64,000 nt of DNA from Synechococcales cyanobacterium CNB (GTDB lineage Bacteria; Planctomycetota; Phycisphaerae; Phycisphaerales; UBA1924). The notes under the pieces were generated by a model that did not search any database, was not told the DNA's origin, and saw nothing but the letters and a program-made list of their open reading frames with translations. Below, one piece after another: positions 16,371 through 25,098 of the stretch; position 1 is the first letter of the stretch; every line of letters starts with the position of its first letter. The stretch spans positions 1 through 64,000 of the forward strand of contig SZOZ01000010.1 of NCBI GenBank assembly GCA_030263455.1. The letters are read 5' to 3'. Position numbers and translations under genes: made by a program.

Positions 16371-16925
16371 TCAGGCGGAGCGTGTGTTCCAGGGCATCCT
16401 GGCGAGGAGCGCGGCCATGCCGCAGGTGTTGGTGACGCCGGCGAAGACCAGCCCCGCGCCGACGAAGGCGCTGAGCAGGTAGAACCAGGGCGAGACGAGA
16501 TAGCCGAGCGCCGCGCCCGCGACGACGAGCGAGCCGGCGGTGATCTGGACCTGCCGCTGGATGCTGATGGTCGCGCCCGGGGATCGTTCGACGGGGAGTC
16601 CCGCCTTTTTCCACGCCTCGATGCCGCCCTCGAGTTGCGTGACTTCGGGCCACCCGCAGGCGAGGAGGCGTGTGGCGGCGTCGGTGGATCGCTTGCCGCT
16701 GCGGCAATGGAGGACGACGCGCTTGCCGTCGGGCGTGGGGACTCGTGCTGGATCGAAGGAGGAGAGCGGGACGCAGATGGAGCCGCGGAGGTGCGCCTCG
16801 CGGTGCTCGTCCGGCTCGCGGACGTCGACCACGACGGCCTCGCCGCGCTCGACCCACGAGCGGAGGGTCTGCGCGTCGACGTTTCGGATCGAACCCGGGC
16901 GTGCTTCCGGCTGTGCCGTCGTCAT
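16371..16925 (-). CDS. Rhodanese with C-terminal DUF2892-type membrane region
   Basis: A 184-residue protein. Residues about 15-110 are a rhodanese domain with the active-site loop HCRSGKRST (Cys about 75) and the CH2A-like VVVDVREPDEHREAHLRGS. Residues about 120-180 are two membrane helices with the DUF2892 pattern (VQITAGSLVVAGAALGYL, WFYLLSAFVGAGLVFAG, then NTCGMAALLARMPWN). This pairing moves sulfane sulfur at the membrane. The stop abuts that of the Rrf2 gene. Overlap of four bases with the TauE-type permease places it as the last gene of a three-gene sulfur operon. Confidence 0.9.
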   Translation of the reverse strand: MTTAQPEARPGSIRNVDAQTLRSWVERGEAVVVDVREPDEHREAHLRGSICVPLSSFDPARVPTPDGKRVVLHCRSGKRSTDAATRLLACGWPEVTQLEGGIEAWKKAGLPVERSPGATISIQRQVQITAGSLVVAGAALGYLVSPWFYLLSAFVGAGLVFAGVTNTCGMAALLARMPWNTRSA

Positions 16926-17770
16926 GGTTCGGCTCCTTGTTGGTTGTATGGCGCGAGATTGTTGGCCGGTTGGGCGGTCCAGTCTCGGATGGCGTGGGGG
17001 GCTTCACGGTAGAGGACGAACGCGGCCATGGCGAGGAGGAAGAGTCCGAAGGTTTTGCGGAGCGTGGTCTGCTTGAGGCGTCCCGCGATCGCGCTGCCCG
17101 CGAAGGTTCCGGCCGCGCCGACGGCGATGAACAGGCCGATGGTCGTCCAGTCGGTTTCGATGCCGAGTGTGGGGAGGACGCGCTGGTGCTTGACGAATCC
17201 GACGGCGCAGTTCATGACGATGACAGCGAGGCTGGTGCCGACGGCGTGCCCCATGGGGAGTTGCATGAGCAGGACCATGGCGGGAACGATGAGGAACCCT
17301 CCACCGACGCCGACGAAGCCGGTCAGCGCGCCGACGGCGAGGCCCGCGGCGACGGTGAGAGCGGCGGCGCGGAGGCCGCGCCTCGGTTCCGTCCCCGGGG
17401 CCGGCACTCGCGAGGCGATGCCGACGCCGCGGACCATGAGCGTGGCGGCGACGAGCATGACGCCGGCGAAGATGGTGAGTTGCACCGCGCCGCTGACGTA
17501 CTTGGAGCCGAACGCACCGAGGAACGACCCGATCATGCCCGGGAGGCCGAAGAGGATCGCGCTGTTCCATCGGACCGCGCCGCGGCGTGCGTGCAGGGCG
17601 GCGCCCGCGGCGGCGATGCCGCCGACGATGGCGAGCGACTCGGCGATGGCGGCCTTCTCGGGTCGGCCGAGGAGGTAGACGAGGACGGGGACGGTGAGGA
17701 TGGACCCGCCCGAGCCGAGCAGCCCGAGGCTGACGCCGACCGCGAGCGCGCCGAGCAGTGCGTAGATCAC
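16922..17770 (-). CDS. TauE/SafE-family permease
   Basis: A 282-residue membrane protein with about eight helices and a two-fold repeat: LGLLGSGGSILTVPVLVYLLG near the N-terminus and TGFVGVGGGFLIVPAMVLL in the middle, the paired Gly-rich motifs of the TauE/SafE family. Members export sulfite, sulfoacetate or related sulfur anions. The start is GTG, four bases after the stop of the persulfide-dioxygenase-like gene. In this context sulfite made from persulfide is the likely cargo (inference). Confidence 0.9.
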   Translation of the reverse strand: MIYALLGALAVGVSLGLLGSGGSILTVPVLVYLLGRPEKAAIAESLAIVGGIAAAGAALHARRGAVRWNSAILFGLPGMIGSFLGAFGSKYVSGAVQLTIFAGVMLVAATLMVRGVGIASRVPAPGTEPRRGLRAAALTVAAGLAVGALTGFVGVGGGFLIVPAMVLLMQLPMGHAVGTSLAVIVMNCAVGFVKHQRVLPTLGIETDWTTIGLFIAVGAAGTFAGSAIAGRLKQTTLRKTFGLFLLAMAAFVLYREAPHAIRDWTAQPANNLAPYNQQGAEP

Positions 17771-17774
17771 GCGT

Positions 17775-19226
17775 TCATCTCGGGGCCATCCGGCCCGGGG
17801 TGATGGTCTCGCCGCCGGACTTTTCCCATGCGCTCATGCCGCCCGCGAGGTTGGTCACGTCGTGGCCGAGTCGCTGGAGGAAGGAGCAGGCGGAAGCGGA
17901 GCGCACGCCCCCGGCGCAGTGGACGACCATCGGCCCGCGGGGGAGTTCGTCGAGGCGTGCCGGGAGGCGTGTGTGCGCGACGTTGACCGCGCCGGCGATC
18001 GCGCGGGTCTCATGCTCCGCGGCGCGGCGGACGTCGAGCACGGCGCGGCTGTTGATCTCGCCGGAGTGCAGCCACTCGCGTAGTGTCGGCGCATCGATTT
18101 CCGGTGTCGTTGCGAGGTTGCGCAGGCCGGCGAGGTCTTCCGGCACGACCCATCCCTCGACGCGGTCCAGGCCGATGCGGACGAGGTCGCGGGTCAGCTC
18201 CTCGACGCGGCCAGGCTCGCAGACGAGCACGATCGGTTCCTCGGGCTTGATGTACGAGCCGGTGACCATGGGGAACTGGCTGTTGGTGGGCGTCCACATC
18301 GAGCCTGCGAGGTGGCCGTCTCGGAAGGCGGGCCAGGGGCGCACGTCGATGACCGCGGTCGAGCGGCCGTCGATGCGAGAGAGTTCGTCGGTGGTGAGCC
18401 TGCACGGCCTGGGGACTTCGCCGAGGAAGGGAACGCCGTCGCGGTTCTGGACCTTCATGCGTGCGAAGTAGAGGGGCGGCTCGGGCTGTCCTTCGAGGAT
18501 GAACTCGACGAACTTCGACTCGTCGCCCGCGAAACTCAGGGCCGGGTTGAATCGGCGTTCGTAGCCGACGGTGCTCTGGGGGACCGCACCGAGGGCCTTG
18601 CCGCACGCGCTACCCGCGCCGTGCGCGGGCCAGACCTGGAGGTAGTCGGGCAAGGCGGTGAACTTGCGGAGCGATGCGAAGAGGGTGTGCGCGGAGGCTT
18701 CCTTGACGCCTGCGACACCGGCGGCGGTTTCGAGCAGGTCGGGCCGGCCGAGGTCGCCGACGAAGACGAAGTCGCCGGTGAGGATGCCCATGGGTTCGGA
18801 CGCGCCGCCGCCGTGGTCGGTGACAAGGAAGCAGAGGTGCTCTGGGGTGTGGCCGGGGGTGTGGAGGGCGCGCAGTTCGATGTTGCCTACGCGGAAGGAT
18901 GAGCCGTCTTTGAGCAGCACGGCGTCGTAGCGGCCGCCGCCCCGCTTGCTGTCGAGCCAGCCGTACTTCCAGTCGGGTCCGCCCTCGTCGGAGAGGTAGA
19001 GGCGTGCCCCGGTGCGTTCGGCCATCTCGCGTGAGCCGGAAAGGAAGTCGGCGTGGATGTGGGTCTCCGTGACGGCGGTGATCCGCAGGCCGTTGGCCCG
19101 CGCGAGCGCGACGTAACGGTCCACGTCGCGCTCGGGATCGACGACGACGGCTTCGCCGGTGCGCTGACAGCCGATGACGTAGGCGGCCTGCGCAAGTTTC
19201 TCGTCATAGACCATTCGCATGAACAT
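17775..19226 (-). CDS. Persulfide dioxygenase-like MBL fused to two rhodaneses
   Basis: A 483-residue enzyme. Residues about 1-250 are a metallo-beta-lactamase domain with THIHADF, HTPGHTPEH, GDFVFVGDLGRPDL and WPAHGAG, the iron-binding pattern of ETHE1-type persulfide dioxygenases. Two rhodanese domains follow, at about 270-370 (loop VCEPGRVE) and 385-480 (loop HCAGGVRSAS, an intact catalytic Cys). Such fusions (CstB/BlrP-like) oxidise persulfide to sulfite and transfer sulfane sulfur to thiosulfate. The frame is open far upstream, but the start MFMRMVYDEK matches the family. It leads a three-gene operon with the permease and the rhodanese. Confidence 0.92.
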   Translation of the reverse strand: MFMRMVYDEKLAQAAYVIGCQRTGEAVVVDPERDVDRYVALARANGLRITAVTETHIHADFLSGSREMAERTGARLYLSDEGGPDWKYGWLDSKRGGGRYDAVLLKDGSSFRVGNIELRALHTPGHTPEHLCFLVTDHGGGASEPMGILTGDFVFVGDLGRPDLLETAAGVAGVKEASAHTLFASLRKFTALPDYLQVWPAHGAGSACGKALGAVPQSTVGYERRFNPALSFAGDESKFVEFILEGQPEPPLYFARMKVQNRDGVPFLGEVPRPCRLTTDELSRIDGRSTAVIDVRPWPAFRDGHLAGSMWTPTNSQFPMVTGSYIKPEEPIVLVCEPGRVEELTRDLVRIGLDRVEGWVVPEDLAGLRNLATTPEIDAPTLREWLHSGEINSRAVLDVRRAAEHETRAIAGAVNVAHTRLPARLDELPRGPMVVHCAGGVRSASACSFLQRLGHDVTNLAGGMSAWEKSGGETITPGRMAPR

Positions 19227-19379
19227 GCCGCGCTCCTCTCGTCGCCCTGGGACGAAGTGTTCGGCGGGGGCGGGGCCTTGCACGCCCCATCTCCTTCCCA
19301 TTTCGCCGGCCGCGCCCCGGACGCTCAGCGTTGGAACAGGGTAGGTACCATCCTCACCAACCGGCCCCGGAGGCGTTCG

Positions 19380-20471
19380 ATGGCGCTCGGCATTCTCGGC
19401 GGCGGACAACTCGGCCGGATGATCGCGCTGGCCGCGCACCCGCTGGGCGTGCGCTGCCGGTTCCTCGACCCCGCGCCGGACGCGTGCGCCGCTTCGGTGG
19501 GCGAGCACCTGGTCGCCCCGTTCGACGACGAGGGCGCGCTGGCGCGCCTGGCGGAGGGCGCGGAGGCGGTGACGTGGGAGTTCGAGAACGTGCCGGTGGC
19601 CGCGCTTCACCGGCTCGGCGGGCGTGTGCCCGTGCGGCCGGGGCCGACGAGCCTGGCCGTTTCGCAGGACCGCTTCGAGGAGAAGCAGGCGTTCGAGCAG
19701 GCGGGCTACGCTGTCGCGCCCTACCACGCGGCGTCGTCGCTCGAGGAGGTGCGCGTGGCGGTCGAGCGTGTCGGCGCGCCGGGCCTGCTCAAGACCCGCA
19801 CGGGGGGCTATGACGGACGCGGGCAGGCGCGCGTGGATTCGCCGGACGATGCCGAACGCGCGTGGCGGGCGTTGGGGGGCGCACCGGCGATCTACGAGCG
19901 GCGCATCGCGTTCCGGCGCGAACTCGCGTTGGTCGGGACGCGGGCGGAAGACGGGACCATCGTGTTCTACGCGCCCGTGGAGACGGTCCACCGCGAGGGC
20001 ATCCTGCACACGGCCCGCGCCCCCGCGCCGGACATCGATCGCGCCACGCTGCTGCGGGCGGAGCGGCACGCGGCCGCGCTGCTCGAATCGCTCGGGCACG
20101 TGGGCACGTTCGCCATCGAGCTCTTCGACGACGGCGAGGCGCTTCTGGCGAGCGAGATGGCTGCCCGCGTCCACAACAGCGGGCACTGGACGATCGAGGG
20201 GGCGGAGACGAGCCAGTTCGAGAACCACGTCCGGGCGGCGCTCGGGATGCCGCTGGGCGAAACGGCGACGCGGGGGCACGCCGTCACGGTCAACCTCGTC
20301 GGCGAGACGCCTGCGAGCGAGGACGTGCTCGCCATTCCCGGCGCGCACCTGCACCTCTACGGCAAGCAGCCTCGCCCGCGCCGGAAACTCGGGCACGTGA
20401 CGCTGCGGGCGGACACGACGGACGAACTCGAAGACCGCCTCGCGCGCCTGCTGCGATTGCTCCGGCTCTGA
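19380..20471 (+). CDS. purK: N5-carboxyaminoimidazole ribonucleotide synthase
   Basis: A 363-residue ATP-grasp enzyme of purine synthesis; it converts AIR, ATP and bicarbonate to N5-CAIR. The N-terminus GILGGGQLGRMIALAAHPLG, then WEFENVP, LKTRTGGYDGRGQ (ATP-grasp loop), EMAARVHNSGHWTIEGAETSQFENH and LYGKQPRPRRKLGHVT are all PurK hallmarks. The ATG at 19380 gives the family length. No purE lies in the window. It is divergent from the sulfur operon and convergent with galK. Confidence 0.94.
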   Translation: MALGILGGGQLGRMIALAAHPLGVRCRFLDPAPDACAASVGEHLVAPFDDEGALARLAEGAEAVTWEFENVPVAALHRLGGRVPVRPGPTSLAVSQDRFEEKQAFEQAGYAVAPYHAASSLEEVRVAVERVGAPGLLKTRTGGYDGRGQARVDSPDDAERAWRALGGAPAIYERRIAFRRELALVGTRAEDGTIVFYAPVETVHREGILHTARAPAPDIDRATLLRAERHAAALLESLGHVGTFAIELFDDGEALLASEMAARVHNSGHWTIEGAETSQFENHVRAALGMPLGETATRGHAVTVNLVGETPASEDVLAIPGAHLHLYGKQPRPRRKLGHVTLRADTTDELEDRLARLLRLLRL

Positions 20472-20477
20472 CGCTCC

Positions 20478-20491
20478 GGGTCGGGCGACCC
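20478..20491. terminator. Short hairpin between convergent purK and galK
   Basis: GGGTC-GGGC-GACCC forms a compact hairpin seven bases after purK, followed by a pyrimidine-rich stretch but no strong T tract. It could help end purK transcription. The rest of the 80-base gap shows nothing else. Confidence 0.3.
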
Positions 20492-20551
20492 ACCCTCGTC
20501 CTTCTTCCCGGGCGAGACGTTGCAGGCCCGTCCGCCAACTCTTCCGCGTCT

Positions 20552-21725
<1,174 letters not shown>

Positions 21726-21742
<17 letters not shown>

Positions 21743-22712
21743 CGCGTGCCGCCGCCGCCTCGACGACCCCGTCATCCATCACGTAGAGACCGACGAGGAA
21801 GTCGTTGACGAGGTACGGGTCCACGGAGAAGGCGCCGCGGATGGAGCCGTAGTTGATCGCCTGACGGGTGAGGTCGAGCGGGACGCCGAGTTTCACTTCG
21901 ACGGCGTCGTAGGGCGTTGGGGGGACGCCGATGCAGCAGCCGTCCCACTGGTTCAGCATGAGGAGGCACTCGCTGGCGGCGTCGGCGACGAAGGGGAAGG
22001 CGATGAAGCCGGTGATGCGGACCTGCTTGCCGTTGAGGAGCGCGGCCCACTCGGGCAGTTCGAGTTTGCCCTGCTTGGGGCGGTAGACGCGCGAGGCGGA
22101 GATGAGCATCTCCCAGCTGATTTCATAGGGCTTCTCGACGGTGCCCTCGCCCGTGACGACGTGCTTTCCCCCGATGAGGAAGGAGCCGTCCTCGCGCCGC
22201 TCGACCGCGTCGGGGCGAACTTCCGGCTCGGCCGGCGCGGCGTCCCCCGTCGGCGGCTTCCGCGGAGTCAGGTCCTCGCGGGTCGTTACGGCGACGGCAG
22301 GCGAAGGCGCTTCGGGTGGCGTGTTCGTTTCGTCGGCGGCCGCCACGGCATCGTTCGTTGCTTCCGGCGCGGCGACTTCCACGACAAGGACTTCCGAGAC
22401 CTCCGCGACCGCGTGCTCCTCAGCGACGACCTCGATCGGCGGTTCGACCACGGTCGCCTCCGCATCGGGTGCCTCCGCGGACACGGCGAGGGCTTCTTGT
22501 TGTGCCTGGGGCGTGGGAGTGGCGTTCTCAATATCGGCATCCCGCGTCGAGGACGCATCGGGCGATGTCGCGCGGTCCTGGACTTCCGGCGCCGGGCGCG
22601 CAGCGGTCTCGGCGACCTTTGCTCCGCCGCTCGCGGCAGGGCGATCGCGCATGAAGAGGACCGCGCCGCCGGCCAGGAACAACGCCGCCATCAACGCCCA
22701 GAAGACCCGCAT
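21726..22712 (-). CDS. DUF3299-like membrane-anchored protein
   Basis: A 328-residue protein. An N-terminal helix (VFWALMAALFLAGGAVLF) is a membrane anchor. Residues about 30-165 are a long low-complexity Ala/Glu/Pro/Val linker. The C-terminal domain (about 190-315) has WAALLNGKQVRITGFIAFPF and CLLMLNQWDGCCIGVPPTPYDAVEV, the pattern of DUF3299 with a conserved Cys pair. Such proteins often sit beside FtsX-type ABC transporters in planctomycetes, as here. AGGAGG precedes the ATG. The linker is long enough to span the periplasm. The biochemical role is unknown. Confidence 0.75.
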
Positions 22713-22804
22713 CGTCGCCTCCTGTTCCGCCTTGAGATACTCCCCCGCGGCACGGCCCGTTGCGTCCCAATCGTAGGTTCGTTCGTGGATTCTTCCTCTC
22801 GAAG

Positions 22805-22830
22805 GAGCCGTGACCGTCAGGGGGCGGTTT
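22805..22830 (+). repeat. Dispersed repeat, copy resembling 27510-27535
   Basis: A 26-base segment beginning GAGCC and ending GCGGTTT matches 27510-27535 at 22 of 26 positions, all differences being transitions. It lies in the 129-base gap between the ABC permease and the DUF3299-like gene and is followed by CTCCCC, which can pair with its GGGGGC part. It looks like a decayed copy of a mobile or structural palindromic element. Confidence 0.55.
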
Positions 22831-22841
22831 CTCCCCTCGGA

Positions 22842-24128
22842 TCAGCCGATCGGCCGCAGGTTGCGGGCGACGCTGGTCCGATACGCCATGACGGCGGGGA
22901 CGAGGCCAGCGAGCGAGGCGAGAAGGACGGTGGCGGCGGCCATGACGATCATCCAGTCGAGGGGGAGCGAGGGCTGGACGACGAGGCCGAGGCGCTCCTT
23001 CATCGCGCCCGCGGCGGCCTGTGCGCCGATGAGTCCCAGGCCGAGTCCGGCGGCAGCGCCGAGCGCGCCGAGCACGGCCGACTCGGTGAGCACGAGTCCG
23101 AAGATGCGGGGCCGGCTGGCGCCGAGGACGCGCAGGACGGCGATCTGGCGCCGGCGCTGCTCCATGGAGTTGTAGAGCGCGAGCATGATGCCGATGCCGC
23201 TGGAGACCATGACGACAGCCGCCATCGCCAGCAGCACCTGGTCCACGTTCGAGACGATGGCGAAGAGCCTGTCGATCTCGGCCTTCGGCTCGGCGACGAC
23301 GATGGAGGGGTCGCGGCGGAGTTCGCTCGCCACCACCGGCACGAGCGGGGAGGTCGCGGCTCCCCCCCTGGTGATGCAGCGGAGGTAGATGCCCGTCACC
23401 AGGCGGTCGGCGTCGGTCAGGTCCGCCTCGGTCGGGCGCGGGGAGTTCGGGTCTTCGGCGCGTCGGCGGTCGTGGGCGTGGATGATCCACGAGGCACGGA
23501 GATCGGAGAAGAGGGCGCGGTCGTGCGCGCTGCCGGTCGGTTCGAGGATGCCGGCGACGCGGTAGGTGAAGTCGTAGTGGACGTGGGCGGGCGCGCCGCC
23601 GGCGCGGGCGTCGCTGCGGCCGTGGGTGAGGTGGATTTCGTCGCCGACGCGCAGACCGGTCGCGCGGGCCGCCCGCGCCCCGAGCACAAGGTCGAACGGC
23701 CCTTCGAAGTACGTGCCCTGGGACAGGCGCCACGGCTCGCCGGGCGCGGGGGTGAAGTGCGTGAAGAACTGGGGCGTGGTCGCCAGGACGGGGAGGCCCT
23801 GGAAGGAATCGCCCTGCTGGTTGGGGATGGCCCACTCGACGCGGCCGTCGTCGGCGATCTGCTGGAATCGCTGCCAGGGGATCGGGCGTGCCGGCGCGTT
23901 GGCGTAGAAGACGCCGTTGAGGACGGAGACGAGCGGGCTGGCGTCCGCGCTGATGATGAGGTGCATGTTGCCGGAGCCGCGCTCGAACGCCTGCCGGCCC
24001 GCGTCGCGCAGGCTGAGGAGGACGAACATCAGCCCGACGGCAACAGCGACCGTGACGACCGTGGTCACGGTGGAGAACATGCGCCCGGTGAGGCTTCGGC
24101 AGATGATGGTCAGGTCGCTCATGGCCAT
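22842..24128 (-). CDS. FtsX-type ABC transporter permease
   Basis: A 428-residue permease (two Met codons, 24128 and 24122, are possible starts). One N-terminal helix (TTVVTVAVAVGLMFVLLSL) is followed by a large extracytoplasmic domain (about residues 45-270) and three C-terminal helices (LLAMAAVVMVSSGIGIMLALY, ESAVLGALGAAAGLGLGLIG, WMIVMAAATVLLASLAGLVPA). The motif RRRQIAVLRVLGASR is typical of MacB/LolE-type permeases. It pairs with the ATPase at 24241-24918. Members move lipoproteins or other hydrophobic cargo or transmit force; the cargo here is unknown. Confidence 0.9.
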   Translation of the reverse strand: MAMSDLTIICRSLTGRMFSTVTTVVTVAVAVGLMFVLLSLRDAGRQAFERGSGNMHLIISADASPLVSVLNGVFYANAPARPIPWQRFQQIADDGRVEWAIPNQQGDSFQGLPVLATTPQFFTHFTPAPGEPWRLSQGTYFEGPFDLVLGARAARATGLRVGDEIHLTHGRSDARAGGAPAHVHYDFTYRVAGILEPTGSAHDRALFSDLRASWIIHAHDRRRAEDPNSPRPTEADLTDADRLVTGIYLRCITRGGAATSPLVPVVASELRRDPSIVVAEPKAEIDRLFAIVSNVDQVLLAMAAVVMVSSGIGIMLALYNSMEQRRRQIAVLRVLGASRPRIFGLVLTESAVLGALGAAAGLGLGLIGAQAAAGAMKERLGLVVQPSLPLDWMIVMAAATVLLASLAGLVPAVMAYRTSVARNLRPIG

Positions 24129-24144
24129 CGTGCGTGATCCTCTT

Positions 24145-24229
24145 GAACGCGAAAGCCGCGGTGGTCGCGGCGTGCTTCGGAGTCTTTTCCCCGGCCCTGC
24201 GCTTCGTGCGTTTTTCGCCCTTCGCGTTC
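24145..24229. repeat. Palindromic intergenic element
   Basis: A perfect 9-base inverted repeat, GAACGCGAA at 24145-24153 and TTCGCGTTC at 24221-24229, bounds an 85-base element that fills almost the whole gap between the ABC ATPase and permease genes. The AAs and TTs stand out from the GC-rich surroundings. Similar GCGAA/TTCGC arms bound the element at 30425-30516. Confidence 0.6.
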
Positions 24230-24240
24230 GATCTCTTCGA

Positions 24241-24918
24241 TCATGTCCGCACCGCCGCTGAGAGTTCATCCCATGAGGCCCGTCGCTCGAAGCGTTCGGC
24301 CATCGAGGGGTCGTGGCTGACGCACAGCAGGGCCGCGCCTGCGTCGCGGCAGGCGTGCTGGATCAGGTCCATCGCGTTGGCGGCGTTCTCGGGGTCGAGG
24401 CTGGCGGTCGGCTCGTCGGCGAGCACGAGCGCGGGGCCGCAGGCGACCGCCCGCGCCACCGCGACGCGCTGCTGCTGCCCGACGCTCAACTCCTCGGGTC
24501 TGGCGTTCACCCGCTCGACGCCGAGGCGTTGGAGCAGCGTGCCGGCGCGTTCGCGGTGCTCGACCCTGGGGACGGTCGAGAACATGAGGGCGGCCATGAC
24601 GTTTTCGAGCGCGCTGAAGCCGTGGAGGAGGTTGAAGGTCTGGAAGATCATGCCGATGGCTCGGCCGCGGAAGAGGTCGCGCCTGGCGCCGTGGAGGTCG
24701 TGCACGACCTGACCGTCGACGACGACGCGGCCTGCGTTCGGCTCCATGAGCCCGGCGATGAGCATGAGGAGGGTGCTCTTGCCGCGTCCGGAGCCGCCGG
24801 TGAGGAGCATCTGCTCGCCGGGTGCGAGGACGAGCGACCCCACGTCCACGACAGCCGGCCCGCCCGTCCCGTACGCGAACCGCAGGCCGTCGATCCGCAG
24901 GGCAGGTGTTTCACCCAT
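24241..24918 (-). CDS. LolD/MacB-type ABC transporter ATP-binding protein
   Basis: A 225-residue ATPase for the downstream FtsX-type permease. It has Walker A GGSGRGKSTL at about residue 38, Q-loop MIFQTFNLLHGFSALENV, signature LSVGQQQRVAVARA at about 142, Walker B ALVLADEPTASLD, and the H-switch LLCVSHD. The pattern LLHGFSALENVMAAL is typical of the LolD/MacB branch. The start MGETPALRI is chosen for family length; the frame extends 42 codons upstream without similarity. Confidence 0.93.
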   Translation of the reverse strand: MGETPALRIDGLRFAYGTGGPAVVDVGSLVLAPGEQMLLTGGSGRGKSTLLMLIAGLMEPNAGRVVVDGQVVHDLHGARRDLFRGRAIGMIFQTFNLLHGFSALENVMAALMFSTVPRVEHRERAGTLLQRLGVERVNARPEELSVGQQQRVAVARAVACGPALVLADEPTASLDPENAANAMDLIQHACRDAGAALLCVSHDPSMAERFERRASWDELSAAVRT

Positions 24919-24971
24919 CGACCGGAGTCTCCCGTTGCAGAGGGGGTGATCGTAGACTAGGACGAACAAGT

Positions 24972-25052
24972 CGCCGCGGATGAGGACGGAAGCACCCGGA
25001 TCGGGAGTGAAGTCCCAAGCCAAGCCTGCTCCAACCGTGTTCATCCGTGGCG
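24972..25052. repeat. Palindromic intergenic element
   Basis: CGCCGCGGATGA at 24972-24983 and TCATCCGTGGCG at 25041-25052 are inverted repeats with one mismatch in 12. They bound an 81-base element in the 180-base gap between the ABC ATPase and the GH127 gene. The remainder of the gap holds TAGACT at about 24955, a possible -10 element, and nothing else obvious. Confidence 0.55.
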
Positions 25053-25098
25053 AGGTTCCTTTCGGTGCAGCAGGGGTGAAACGTCACCGGAGTCGAGC

